The notes: generated by a model not told the origin, from the sequence alone. Shown: positions 17,236-23,975, numbered from the stretch's first letter. The stretch is 32,268 nucleotides of DNA from Rhodospirillaceae bacterium (GCA_013349665.1 DUZF01000006.1:1-32268), one strand, 5' to 3'. Numbers and translations: made by a program.

Positions 17236-17254
17236 GGTGCGTCCTTCGGGAGAC

Positions 17255-17283
17255 TTGCGCCGGCCTGGGAACCGCGCTAGTTT
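17255..17283 (+). promoter_or_regulatory. Probable sigma-70 promoter of tRNA-Thr
   Basis: TTGCGC at 17255-17260, a 17-base spacer, then TAGTTT at 17278-17283. This would start transcription near 17290, a few bases before the tRNA at 17304. Spacing is ideal; the hexamers are only moderate matches. Confidence 0.5.
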
Positions 17284-17303
17284 CCCCGCCTCGCGATCAA
17301 GCG

Positions 17304-17378
<75 letters not shown>

Positions 17379-17387
17379 CCCTTCCCC

Positions 17388-17409
17388 GCGGAAACCCTAG
17401 GGTTTCCGC
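17388..17409. repeat. 22-bp perfect palindrome just inside attL
   Basis: Self-complementary sequence centred on CCTAGG at 17396-17401 (GCGGAAACCC then GGGTTTCCGC), nine bases after the tRNA. It could bind a dimeric recombination accessory protein or act as a transcription stop after the tRNA. It has no T-run, so it is not a classical terminator. Confidence 0.6.
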
Positions 17410-17435
17410 CTCGCACCCGGAGAAATCCGAAACAG

Positions 17436-17454
17436 TGCGAGGAAGACTGCGAGG
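17436..17454 (+). promoter_or_regulatory. Candidate integrase arm-type sites, left end
   Basis: TGCGAGGAAGACTGCGAGG: two TGCGAGG repeats spaced 12 bp apart, matching the pair at the right end except for one base. An inverted copy (CCTCGCA) lies at 17409-17415. Arm sites flanking a tRNA core are typical for tyrosine recombinases; binding is inferred. Confidence 0.55.
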
Positions 17455-17471
17455 CCAGGCCCCGCATGGCA

Positions 17472-17604
17472 GGGGCGGCCAGTGGCCGCCCCACCCGCCG
17501 AAGGCGGGCAGGGAAGTCCACGAGACAAGCCCCCGAAGGGGGCAAACGTATCCTCCCGCTGAGCCGCCGAAGGCGGCCGGACTGCCGACCGTCTTCGCCG
17601 GTCG
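17472..17604. repeat. Ladder of five short hairpins, three with C-GAA-G loops
   Basis: Perfect stems at 17472-17480/17484-17492 (loop AGT), 17494-17499/17503-17508 (loop GAA), 17529-17534/17538-17543 (loop GAA), 17563-17568/17572-17577 (loop GAA) and 17586-17591/17599-17604. The C-GAA-G arrangement is the loop type known to make unusually stable single-stranded DNA mini-hairpins such as GCGAAGC. The region holds no gene. Its position between the att site and the rep-like gene suits a single-strand origin, a regulatory RNA or stacked transcription stops. Confidence 0.6.
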
Positions 17605-17676
17605 ACAGAGACAGTACGTTTAGAATAGAAGGAAACTCACCAGTATATAGGAATATCAATGGGTTGCAGGATAGCA

Positions 17677-17826
17677 ACCGGAAGATAGCTTCTTCCGGTG
17701 TAACCGGAAGTAGCTGACTTCCGGTACTGACATGAAATGGGGTCCTAATTATAGGAAAATCCGTTCCCATAAAGCGGTCGTATATCTTCCGGTAAAGCGG
17801 AAGAAAACTTCCGCTTGGACCGGAAG
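17677..17826. promoter_or_regulatory. Iteron/operator-like array of ACCGGAAG dyads upstream of the rep-like gene
   Basis: Six exact copies of ACCGGAAG in either orientation (17677, 17692 reverse, 17703, 17718 reverse, 17786 reverse, 17819) and two variants AGCGGAAG (17796, 17808 reverse). They form four dyads with centre spacings of 15, 15, 10 and 11 bp. The last copy overlaps the GGAAGGGAG ribosome-binding site of the gene starting at 17837. This suggests binding by that gene's own product for replication control, autorepression or both. The sites are visible; the ligand is inferred. Confidence 0.6.
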
Positions 17827-17836
17827 GGAGACAGCC

Positions 17837-18472
17837 ATGAGAGCGACGAAAGGAGACCAGGCAGGCCAGGCCATCATAACGGAGGCGGACTTCGCCGCAC
17901 GGGCGTTGGAGATGATGGCCGAAAACCGCGCCAAGACCGCGGCGTCTGACGAGGCAAGGAAAAACCACGGCTTCACGCAAGTCTACCAGCATGGCTGGAC
18001 CATGATGGAAAGCCTCGTCGAACGCTCACCAGCGGCATCGAAGCTCTACCTGCTGCTGGCTCGCAACATCGACGCCAAGTTCGGATGCGTGGTCGCCTCG
18101 CAAGAATGGCTCGCCGAACAGCTCGACATCACCTCGCGCCAGCTTCGGGTCCACATCGCGACGCTGGAACGGATGTCGGCCGTCGTCCGTTTCCGCGCAG
18201 GCGGCTCGACAGCCTACTGCCTCAACCCGCAACAAGTCTGGCGCGGAACGGACGACGGAAAGGACCTGGCTGCCTTCCACACCAACGTCATGCTGTCCAA
18301 GAACGAGAAGCGGGCCTTCTCGGTGAAAGTCCTCGGCGCGCTCGGCAAGAGGCCAAGCACAACCTCGGCCCACCAGCAGATGGAGAAGGCCGCTTCTAGG
18401 AAAGCGAGGAAGGCTAAGCAGGCGCCGGCGGAGCCGGCCATGGCCGACCCGAACCAGCTCTCCCTGCTGTAA
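17837..18472 (+). CDS. Winged-helix replication-initiator-like protein (RepL/RepA-type)
   Basis: 211 residues. The central part (about 66-135) reads as a winged helix: SKLYLLLARNIDAKFGCVVA, then ASQEWLAEQLDITSRQLRVH with SRQLRVHIATLE as the recognition helix, a wing with AVVRFRAGG, and AYCLNPQQVWRG, resembling the INP...W.G end of RepL-type plasmid initiators. The C-terminus is basic (SRKARKAKQ). The start at 17837 was chosen because GGAAGGGAGA precedes it; the longer frame reads through the repeated ACCGGAAG sites. A MarR-like regulator is the alternative. The adjoining iteron-like array and downstream relaxase favour a replication or copy-control role. Confidence 0.6.
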   Translation: MRATKGDQAGQAIITEADFAARALEMMAENRAKTAASDEARKNHGFTQVYQHGWTMMESLVERSPAASKLYLLLARNIDAKFGCVVASQEWLAEQLDITSRQLRVHIATLERMSAVVRFRAGGSTAYCLNPQQVWRGTDDGKDLAAFHTNVMLSKNEKRAFSVKVLGALGKRPSTTSAHQQMEKAASRKARKAKQAPAEPAMADPNQLSLL

Positions 18473-18503
18473 GCGACCAGCCCGACCTCTTAGAGGACAT
18501 TCC

Positions 18504-18746
18504 ATGACCGATCAGGAAGAGGATCTGCGGGCGGCCTGGCAAGGGCTAATCCACCTGCGTTGGTACGACGCCTGGCTGGCCTACGACATCGACGGCGAGG
18601 AGAAGGCCCACTATCGCTGCAGGAGGTGGAGGATCCATCCCTCCGACAGTGCCTACAATGGCCTCTCAGCCCACGACCGCCTCAAGATATACGGCGCCTT
18701 CCGCCGTGCCTGGGCTTCTCGACACCTCAAAGACGCATCAGCATGA
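18504..18746 (+). CDS. Small acidic/aromatic protein of unknown function
   Basis: 80 residues starting MTDQEEDLRAAWQGL, rich in Trp, Tyr, Arg and Asp (WYDAWLAYDIDGEEKAHYRC, then RRAWASRHL). AGAGGAC lies 7 bases before the ATG. It sits 31 bp after the rep-like gene and is probably co-transcribed with it. No domain recognised. Position between rep and mob hints at an accessory of replication or mobilisation, but nothing in the sequence proves it. Confidence 0.65.
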   Translation: MTDQEEDLRAAWQGLIHLRWYDAWLAYDIDGEEKAHYRCRRWRIHPSDSAYNGLSAHDRLKIYGAFRRAWASRHLKDASA

Positions 18747-18804
18747 ACGACCAAGACGCCATCCAGTCCTGATCCGACAACCCGCCCTGAACGTAGGAAG
18801 GAAG

Positions 18805-18866
18805 GTTCTCAGAACGAGTTCTGAGAACTCACTTCGCAATAATCGGACCTGCGGTCCGATGTATTG
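18805..18866. other. oriT-like pair of hairpins upstream of the MobV relaxase
   Basis: Hairpin 1: 18805-18814/18819-18828, ten perfect pairs around CGAG. Hairpin 2: 18837-18849/18853-18866, ATCGGACC/GGTCCGAT extended by CAATA/TATTG with one bulged base. MobV relaxases nick inside or beside inverted repeats shortly upstream of their own gene, and this pair lies 52-113 bp before the mob start. No known nick sequence was recognised, so the oriT call is positional. Confidence 0.5.
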
Positions 18867-18917
18867 CCGTTCGGGAAGAGGGCAGAGCCCCCTTCCATTC
18901 CCCAAGGAGGGCCGCCC

Positions 18918-20225
18918 ATGGACGCCAGCAGCCGACCCGCCCGCGCCGTCCTGCGCATCGCCAAGGTCAAGGCCGACGGCCTCGACCGGCTCAGCAGGCA
19001 CGACACGCGGGCCACCCCGCCAGCCAACGACGACCCCGCCAAGGGCGGGACCGTCTGGCTGACGGAGGCGACCGACCCCGCCGCCGCCGTCCGGGCCGAG
19101 CTCGCCACCCACGACAAGCCTCCGCGCAAGGGCGCTACGGTTGCCGTCCAGGCGATCATCACGGCCCGCGCCGAGTGGTTCGGCGAAGGCTCCACACGGA
19201 AGGAGCGGGCGGAGGCCTTCACGGCCCATGCCATGGCCTGGGCCAAGGCCAGCCTCCCCGGCAAGGTCGTGGCAGCGGTGCGCCACGACGGGGAGGCCGC
19301 CCCGCATCTCCACGTGTGGATCGTGCCCGTCGTCGAGACCGAGACGGCCGTGAACCGCAGGCGGCCCGAGCTGGGCCGCCGACCATGCCGCCGCCTCGAC
19401 TACCGCAGCCTCTACGGCGGCGGCAGGGCCGAGGCCAGGGACAAGATGGTCGCCCTGCAGGACGGGATCGGAAAGGCCCTGGCCCCGCTCGGGATCGAGC
19501 GGGGCGTCAGCAGGACCGTCTCGCAGGCCGAGCACAGGACGGCCTGGCAATGGCGGGCCGAGCAGGCGCGAGCAACCGAAGAGGCATGCCGCTTGGCCGC
19601 GGCCGCCGCCGCAGAGGCCGAGAAGGCCGCAGCCGCACAGCTCGAGCTGGCGAAAGCCGTCAAGCAGCACCTCGAAGCGGCGGCCCGCCACGAGACCGAG
19701 GCCAGGGAAGACCGCCTCAAGGCGATAGCCCGCCACGAGGCCGAGGCCAAGGAAAGCCGCCGGAAGGCGGCCGCCGAGCAGGCCGCCTTCGACAAGGGCA
19801 AGGCCGAGCTTGCCCGAAGCCTGGCCTCCGCCGCCCAAGCCGAGCAGGCCGCCGCCGAGCACCTTGCCCGGATGGCGGCCATCCAAGCCGGGCAGGACGC
19901 CCTCGACAAGGGAGAGATCCTCGACGCCAAGGGGCCGCCGGGACAACTCGAGCCCGTCTTCGCCGACGGCGTCCCGAAGGCCCGACGCGAAGAGATCGAG
20001 AAGGCGATCCAGCCGGACCGCCAAGGCGTGCTGGCTTGGGTCGCGGCCCAGGCCGCCTGGCTGCGCGGCATCATGGAACGCAAAGTCCAGGAACTCATGA
20101 GGCTGATCGATCCCATGATCGCGATCCAGACGGCCTCTGCCAAGGCCGAACGGATCGTCGCCAACGCCGGCAGGGCCAAGGCCAGGCAACGGCCGCCCAG
20201 GGAACTGGACGGCCTCGAACGGTAG
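18918..20225 (+). CDS. MobV-family (Pre/Mob) plasmid mobilisation relaxase
   Basis: 435 residues. Start chosen at 18918 with AAGGAGG seven bases upstream. Motif I reads AVLRIAKVKADGLDRLSRHDTR; His28 is the likely counterpart of the catalytic His22 of MobM (pMV158). Motif III is VRHDGEAAPHLHVWIVPV with metal-ligand histidines H123, H130 and H132, the H(x6)HxH signature. After about residue 205 the chain becomes a long Ala/Glu/Arg-rich coiled coil (to about 330), as usual in MobV C-termini. The protein would nick oriT and pilot the strand into a helper's secretion channel. Asp29 replaces the more common Asn of the HNxR motif. Confidence 0.85.
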   Translation: MDASSRPARAVLRIAKVKADGLDRLSRHDTRATPPANDDPAKGGTVWLTEATDPAAAVRAELATHDKPPRKGATVAVQAIITARAEWFGEGSTRKERAEAFTAHAMAWAKASLPGKVVAAVRHDGEAAPHLHVWIVPVVETETAVNRRRPELGRRPCRRLDYRSLYGGGRAEARDKMVALQDGIGKALAPLGIERGVSRTVSQAEHRTAWQWRAEQARATEEACRLAAAAAAEAEKAAAAQLELAKAVKQHLEAAARHETEAREDRLKAIARHEAEAKESRRKAAAEQAAFDKGKAELARSLASAAQAEQAAAEHLARMAAIQAGQDALDKGEILDAKGPPGQLEPVFADGVPKARREEIEKAIQPDRQGVLAWVAAQAAWLRGIMERKVQELMRLIDPMIAIQTASAKAERIVANAGRAKARQRPPRELDGLER

Positions 20226-20313
20226 CGGAGGAGGTGAAGCGCCGCGCCGTCGCCGCCGCAGTCGCGGACGGCGGACGCCGACGCGGCCGCAACCCAACGA
20301 GGAGACAGGGACC

Positions 20314-20676
20314 ATGGGCAACTACGCAGCCTCCAACAACGAACGCCCCACGGTCGCCATCGTCCGCGGGACGGTCAGCCGGATCGTGAAGGGCGAGGAC
20401 AAGCAGGGCCGCCTCTGGGCAGGCTTCGCGCTCGACCGCGGGAACCGCGGCCGCCCGATCCAGTGCGTCGCCTGGCGCAACAGCCACGCCGCCGCCCTCG
20501 AGCTCGGGCAGAGCGTGCTGGTCGCCGGCACCTTCGCCGTCAAGGCCTACAAGGACAAGGCCGGCGAGGACCGCCAAGCCCTCCAGCTGGAGGTCGCCCT
20601 CGTCCAGGCCGAGGCGGCCTCCGCGGCCGCCCAGCCGGCCGCCAAGGCCAAGAGCCGCACCCGCAAGGCGGCCTAG
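20314..20676 (+). CDS. SSB-like OB-fold protein
   Basis: 120 residues. The core (about 12-100) has an OB-fold pattern: VAIVRGTVSRIV, WAGFALDR, RPIQCVAWRNS, LGQSVLVAGTFAVKAYKDKAG, and RQALQLEVALV, very like the SSB layout (CVAW, then G..V.V.G). The Ala/Lys/Arg-rich tail (AAKAKSRTRKAA) lacks the acidic tip of housekeeping SSB, so it may not recruit the same partners. It lies 88 bp after the relaxase, fitting protection of single-stranded DNA in transfer or replication. Its last codons AAG GCG GCC also supply the likely ribosome-binding site for the next gene, 2 bp downstream. Confidence 0.7.
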   Translation: MGNYAASNNERPTVAIVRGTVSRIVKGEDKQGRLWAGFALDRGNRGRPIQCVAWRNSHAAALELGQSVLVAGTFAVKAYKDKAGEDRQALQLEVALVQAEAASAAAQPAAKAKSRTRKAA

Positions 20677-20678
20677 CC

Positions 20679-21185
20679 ATGAGCGGACACGAGAGGACGG
20701 CGGCCTTGGCCGCCGCGCTAGCCAAGGGCAAAAGAGCCCAGCTGGCAGGATTCGATCTGGCTGGATACGACCTGAGAGACGCCAACTTGGCCGATGCCAA
20801 TCTCAAGGGGGCCAATCTGACCAGCGCCAACCTGGCCGGCGCCAACTTAACACGCGTCGACCTGACCGGAGCCAACTTAGGCAAGGTCAACATGCAAGGC
20901 GCCAACTTGCAAGACGCCGACTTGAGCGGAGTCAACCTTGTCGAAGCCAACCTGACCGAGGCCGACCTGACCAATGCCGACTTGTGGTGCGCCAACCTGA
21001 CCGAGGCCAACCTGACCGGCGCCAACTTGACCGGAGTCGACCTAACCGAAGCCGACTTGTTCAAAGCCAAGTTGACAGAGGCCAACTTGTTCTCAGCTGA
21101 CTTGGCCGGCGCCAACCTGACAGGGACCAACCTGACCGGCGCCAACCTAGCCAACATCAAGTCGAAAGGAACGAAGTGGCCATGA
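20679..21185 (+). CDS. Pentapeptide-repeat protein 1
   Basis: 168 residues. A short helical leader (MSGHERTAALAAALAKGKRA) is followed by about 27 consecutive A(D/N)LXX pentapeptides from FDLAG to about residue 160 (for example ANLTE ADLTN ADLWC). Such runs form a right-handed four-sided beta-helix whose width resembles B-DNA. Known relatives include gyrase-protecting Qnr and MfpA, but most have no known role. Asp and Glu are abundant on the repeat faces. No membrane segment or signal peptide. It is translated from a start just after the SSB-like stop and ends in an ATGA overlap with the 62-residue ORF. It shares its leader with the second pentapeptide protein. Confidence 0.88.
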   Translation: MSGHERTAALAAALAKGKRAQLAGFDLAGYDLRDANLADANLKGANLTSANLAGANLTRVDLTGANLGKVNMQGANLQDADLSGVNLVEANLTEADLTNADLWCANLTEANLTGANLTGVDLTEADLFKAKLTEANLFSADLAGANLTGTNLTGANLANIKSKGTKWP

Positions 21186-21370
21186 GCGGACACGAAAAGA
21201 CAGCGGCCGAGACAGAAAGCCACGCCGACCTCGACGCTGCGGCTCGGAAGTGGCTGGGAATGTGTACTTGGCCGCTCACTGCAAAGGATCGAGAGATCAT
21301 CGACCACCTGTTGAGCAAAGTCGGAGGTTCACAAATCAAGGCCAAGAGTCGCAACCACAAGGCGGCATAG
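21182..21370 (+). CDS. 62-residue chimeric ORF between the pentapeptide genes
   Basis: It begins MSGHEKTAAE, copying the pentapeptide leader, and ends KAKSRNHKAA, copying the SSB-like tail. The middle (LDAAARKWLGMCTWPLTAKD, then REIIDHLLSKVGG) has no counterpart here. ATG 21182 overlaps the preceding TGA; a GTG six bases upstream is an alternative. It may be a real small protein or a remnant of the duplication kept open because it carries the ribosome-binding site of the next gene. Confidence 0.5.
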   Translation: MSGHEKTAAETESHADLDAAARKWLGMCTWPLTAKDREIIDHLLSKVGGSQIKAKSRNHKAA

Positions 21371-21372
21371 CC

Positions 21373-21915
21373 ATGAGCGGACACGAGAGGACAGCGGCCT
21401 TGGCCGCCGCGCTGGCCAAAGGCGAAAGAGCCCAACTAGCCAGATTCGACCTGTCAAGATACGACTTAGCTAAAACCATTCTGATTAAAGCCAACTTGTA
21501 CTCAGTCAAGATGATCGAAACCAACTTGGCCGAAGCTGACCTGTCATGGGCCAACTTGATCTTGGCCAACCTAACCGGGGCCGATTTGACCGGAGCCAAC
21601 CTGAGCAGCACCAACCTGACCGGGGCCGATCTGACCGGGGCCAACCTGAGCAGGGCCAACCTGACCGGGGCCAACCTGTACATGACCCACCTTACCGGAA
21701 CCAACCTGAGCAGGGCCAACCTGACCGGAGCCAATCTGACCGGAGTCGACTTGACCGGCGCAGACTTGACCGGCGCCAACCTGACTAGGACCAACCTGAC
21801 CGGAGCCGACTTGACCGGAGCCGACTTGACAGGAGCCGTCTTGACCAAAGTCATCTTAATCGAGACCAAAATGTCTAGCATCAAGTTCAGAAGAAACGAT
21901 CTGGCAGCGGCCTAA
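21373..21915 (+). CDS. Pentapeptide-repeat protein 2
   Basis: 180 residues. The leader MSGHERTAALAAALAKGERA is nearly identical to that of protein 1, followed by about 30 pentapeptides dominated by ANLTG, ADLTG and TNLTG. The repeats are more regular than in protein 1, and the DNA shows a matching 15-base period (GCCAACCTGACCGGN). The first turns (TILIK ANLYS VKMIE) and last turns (AVLTK VILIE TKMSS) are irregular and probably cap the helix. A structural hairpin follows at 21935-21966. Likely a duplicated and diverged partner of protein 1; the two could form a heteromer. Function unknown. Confidence 0.87.
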   Translation: MSGHERTAALAAALAKGERAQLARFDLSRYDLAKTILIKANLYSVKMIETNLAEADLSWANLILANLTGADLTGANLSSTNLTGADLTGANLSRANLTGANLYMTHLTGTNLSRANLTGANLTGVDLTGADLTGANLTRTNLTGADLTGADLTGAVLTKVILIETKMSSIKFRRNDLAAA

Positions 21916-21934
21916 CAAGTATGCCTGAGACAAC

Positions 21935-21966
21935 AAGAGGGCGGCCCCTAACGGGGCCGCCCTCTT
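21935..21966. terminator. Bidirectional hairpin between convergent genes
   Basis: Fourteen-base arms AAGAGGGCGGCCCC and GGGGCCGCCCTCTT around TAAC, between the stop of pentapeptide protein 2 and the stop of the minus-strand gene ending at 21996. The arms begin with A's and end with T's on both strands, as expected for a shared terminator. Confidence 0.8.
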
Positions 21967-21995
21967 CGCATGGCTTCCAGAAGCCATCCTTGCCA

Positions 21996-22403
21996 TCAGC
22001 GCTCCTCACCCTTGCCACGGCCGCTACGAACGGCCGGCGCAGGCTTGAGAGCGCCCAAGCTGTTCGGGCGGCGCGCATCAGCAATCATCAAAGCCTTCTT
22101 CTCAGCCGCCAATCTAGATCCTGGAAGGCATTTGGCTTTATCAACTTCACTTACAGCCTCTAGATAGACTTCACGACGACCTTCGCCTTTGCCATCAATC
22201 AAACAAGAGGCAGCAGCATCAACCAACCTTTTCAAGGCAACAACCTGCAAGGCATTCGAACGAAGCATAAAATCGCCAAGACTCAACATGTCTTGAGAAG
22301 ACGGCCCTTCAATGACCATGTCCGCTGCCGGCGGCAGCGAAGGGGCCGACAGCTTCAAGTTGTCGCCGTCGACGAACGCATCGGTCGGAAGATCCTTGGA
22401 CAT
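21996..22403 (-). CDS. Unknown protein downstream of the integrase
   Basis: 135 residues. The first 40 are acidic and Pro/Ser-rich. The middle (about 45-95) looks helical (FMLRSNALQVVALKRLVDAA, then REVYLEAVSEVDKAK). The tail is basic and probably disordered (RSGRGKGEER). AGGAGG lies 6 bases before the ATG. It lies 81 bp after the integrase stop on the same strand and may be co-transcribed with it. That would suit a directionality factor, but it has no recognisable helix-turn-helix; function unknown. Confidence 0.7.
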   Translation of the reverse strand: MSKDLPTDAFVDGDNLKLSAPSLPPAADMVIEGPSSQDMLSLGDFMLRSNALQVVALKRLVDAAASCLIDGKGEGRREVYLEAVSEVDKAKCLPGSRLAAEKKALMIADARRPNSLGALKPAPAVRSGRGKGEER

Positions 22404-22484
22404 GGCTGCCTCCTGCTCTGGTCCAAAGACATATGGACCTGGCCGGCAGCCCCTACCACATCCCCCGAGGCCCAGGCTGCCGAC

Positions 22485-23858
22485 CTACCTGCCCACCTTG
22501 GACAGCAGACGGAAGTGCCGCTCCGGCGACAGGTGCTTGTAGTGGCGGTCGATCATGGCGAGCGACGTCATGGTGTTGTCGGCCACGATCGCCGGCGGCA
22601 CCCCGTCGGAGAGCTGCGCCGAGATCGCGTAGTGCCGCAGGTCGTAGAGACTCCTGAACGAGCCGTCGGGCCGCGTGTCCAGCCCAAGCTGGCGCAGGAC
22701 CTTCTTGAAGCCACGGTTGAGCGCGGGCGGGTTGGTAGGCACCAGCCTGTCGCCCGGCTCCCTGGCGTGCGCCAGCAAGGCCGCGACGGCCGGCCAGCAC
22801 CATTCCTCCGGCACGACCTCCCACTCCCGCGGCTTCCTGCCCTTCTCGGTGCGCACCTTCAGCAGGTAGCCGCACTGGAGCGGCAGGCCCCGTGCCAGCC
22901 GATCCCGGACCCAGTCCGCCGTCTGGCCCTCCAGGTGCTCGCGGACATGCCAGCGGCGGACTCCGCAAAGGCTGCTGGGCCGCATCCCAGTGCCCGCCAG
23001 CACCTCGACGGCGTTGGCCAGCACGAACCTGCCCCACGCCGTCGCGTCCGTCGTCCAGGCGTCCTCGGGCGGATCGGACCGGCGCCTCGCCGCGACCTCC
23101 ATGGCCTCGGCCTTGGCGGCCTCGAAGCGGCCATGGGCGCAGGCGAACACCGCCTCCAGCTCCTCCGGCCCGATCCCGCCGCGGGCATTGGAGCCCGACG
23201 GCGGCCGGTTGGCGATGGCCGGCACCTCCGAGCGCAGCATCATGCCGGCGGCCACCGCATGGGCGAAGACGGCCCGCAAGGCCGCCATCTCCTGGTTGAA
23301 GGCCGTCGCCGAGACCTCCTGCTGGACGATCCCCGACGAGAGCCTGGGCAGGTAGTCGGCCAGGACCGGATGGCGCCGCCGGATCGACTCCGACGCCCGC
23401 CAACGGCGCTCGGCCTCCGCCCTGCGGTCGAGGGCCTTGCGCCTCAATGCCTCCAGAAGCGCCTGGCGTCGCTCCTGGCGCCACTTGGCATAGGCGCGCA
23501 CGTCGGAGTCCGTGATCTCGCTCACGGCCCTCTTGCCGCCTGCGCCGAAGAACGGGACCAGGTGGTCCCGCAGCGCCCGCCTGGCCTCCCTGTCCTTCGG
23601 ACGGTCGGCGGAGAGCTCGGCCGCGGCCCAGGAGGCCGCAGCCTCCGCGAAGGACGGCGGCCGCAGCCGCTTGCCGGCCTCATGCCGGCGCCTGGCCTCG
23701 GCCAGCATGCGCCTGGCCTCCCCAAGGGCCTCGGCCTGGTCGGCCTTGCCCGTGCTCGCCTTGACCTCCTCGCCGCCGACGTAGGCGTAGAGCTGCCAAC
23801 GCGACGAGTTCGGCCGGCGGTGCAGGTAGGCCCCCTGCTCCACCTCTATGCGCCTCAT
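22485..23858 (-). CDS. Tyrosine recombinase (site-specific integrase)
   Basis: 457 residues from ATG 23858, chosen for GGAGG five bases upstream; the longer frame to 23957 would run into the att-side repeats. An N-terminal arm-binding-like region (about 1-60) leads to a SAM-like core-binding domain (about 70-220) and a catalytic domain (about 235-450). Catalytic residues: Arg293 in GTGMRPSSLCG, Arg408 in LYDLRHYAIS, and nucleophile Tyr440 in IDRHYKHL. The first residue of the HxxR box is Tyr405 instead of His, as in some other integrases. It should recombine the tRNA-Thr 45-bp core. It is adjacent to attR and transcribed inward. Confidence 0.93.
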   Translation of the reverse strand: MRRIEVEQGAYLHRRPNSSRWQLYAYVGGEEVKASTGKADQAEALGEARRMLAEARRRHEAGKRLRPPSFAEAAASWAAAELSADRPKDREARRALRDHLVPFFGAGGKRAVSEITDSDVRAYAKWRQERRQALLEALRRKALDRRAEAERRWRASESIRRRHPVLADYLPRLSSGIVQQEVSATAFNQEMAALRAVFAHAVAAGMMLRSEVPAIANRPPSGSNARGGIGPEELEAVFACAHGRFEAAKAEAMEVAARRRSDPPEDAWTTDATAWGRFVLANAVEVLAGTGMRPSSLCGVRRWHVREHLEGQTADWVRDRLARGLPLQCGYLLKVRTEKGRKPREWEVVPEEWCWPAVAALLAHAREPGDRLVPTNPPALNRGFKKVLRQLGLDTRPDGSFRSLYDLRHYAISAQLSDGVPPAIVADNTMTSLAMIDRHYKHLSPERHFRLLSKVGR

Positions 23859-23889
23859 GATGCCTCCAAGTCGTCCAAGGGCCCCGCAC

Positions 23890-23927
23890 TGCGAGGTAGA
23901 CTGCGAGGATGCGAGGCGAATGCGAGG
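23890..23927 (+). promoter_or_regulatory. Candidate integrase arm-type sites, right end
   Basis: Four TGCGAGG words in direct orientation at 23890, 23902, 23910 and 23921. The first pair forms TGCGAGGTAGACTGCGAGG, differing by one base from 17436-17454. They also lie just upstream of the integrase start, so integrase binding could repress its own gene. Confidence 0.6.
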
Positions 23928-23939
23928 AAGCGTCGCAGA

Positions 23940-23975
23940 AATCCGCCGTTTCGGCAAGGGCCGAAACGGCGGATT
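23940..23975. repeat. 16-bp inverted repeat inboard of attR
   Basis: Arms 23940-23955 and 23960-23975 are exact reverse complements around AAGG. The arms contain GTTTCGGC and GCCGAAAC, the same words as the tRNA-Thr acceptor stem. It lies between the arm-type sites and the attR core, so it may take part in recombination or stop read-through from the integrase promoter region. Confidence 0.7.

Larger units (their letters stand above)
20650..21469 (+). repeat. Duplicated start cassette of the pentapeptide-repeat genes
   Basis: About 120 bp around 20650-20775 is strongly similar to 21344-21469 at an offset of 694 bp. It covers the Lys/Arg/Ala tail codons, the AAGGCGGC ribosome-binding site, TAGCC and the leader ATGAGCGGACACGA. 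A third, shorter copy of about 30 bp of the leader begins at 21180. This points to tandem duplication of the gene with its translation start signal. Confidence 0.75.

Noticed and set aside
20540-21884. Long minus-strand frames with repeated KSAPVRLAPV peptides
   Set aside because: These are antisense translations of the pentapeptide-coding 15-base periodicity.
21546-21884. Short-period DNA repeats considered as a CRISPR array or VNTR
   Set aside because: The 15-base period keeps the reading frame and encodes A(D/N)LXX; there are no unique spacers.
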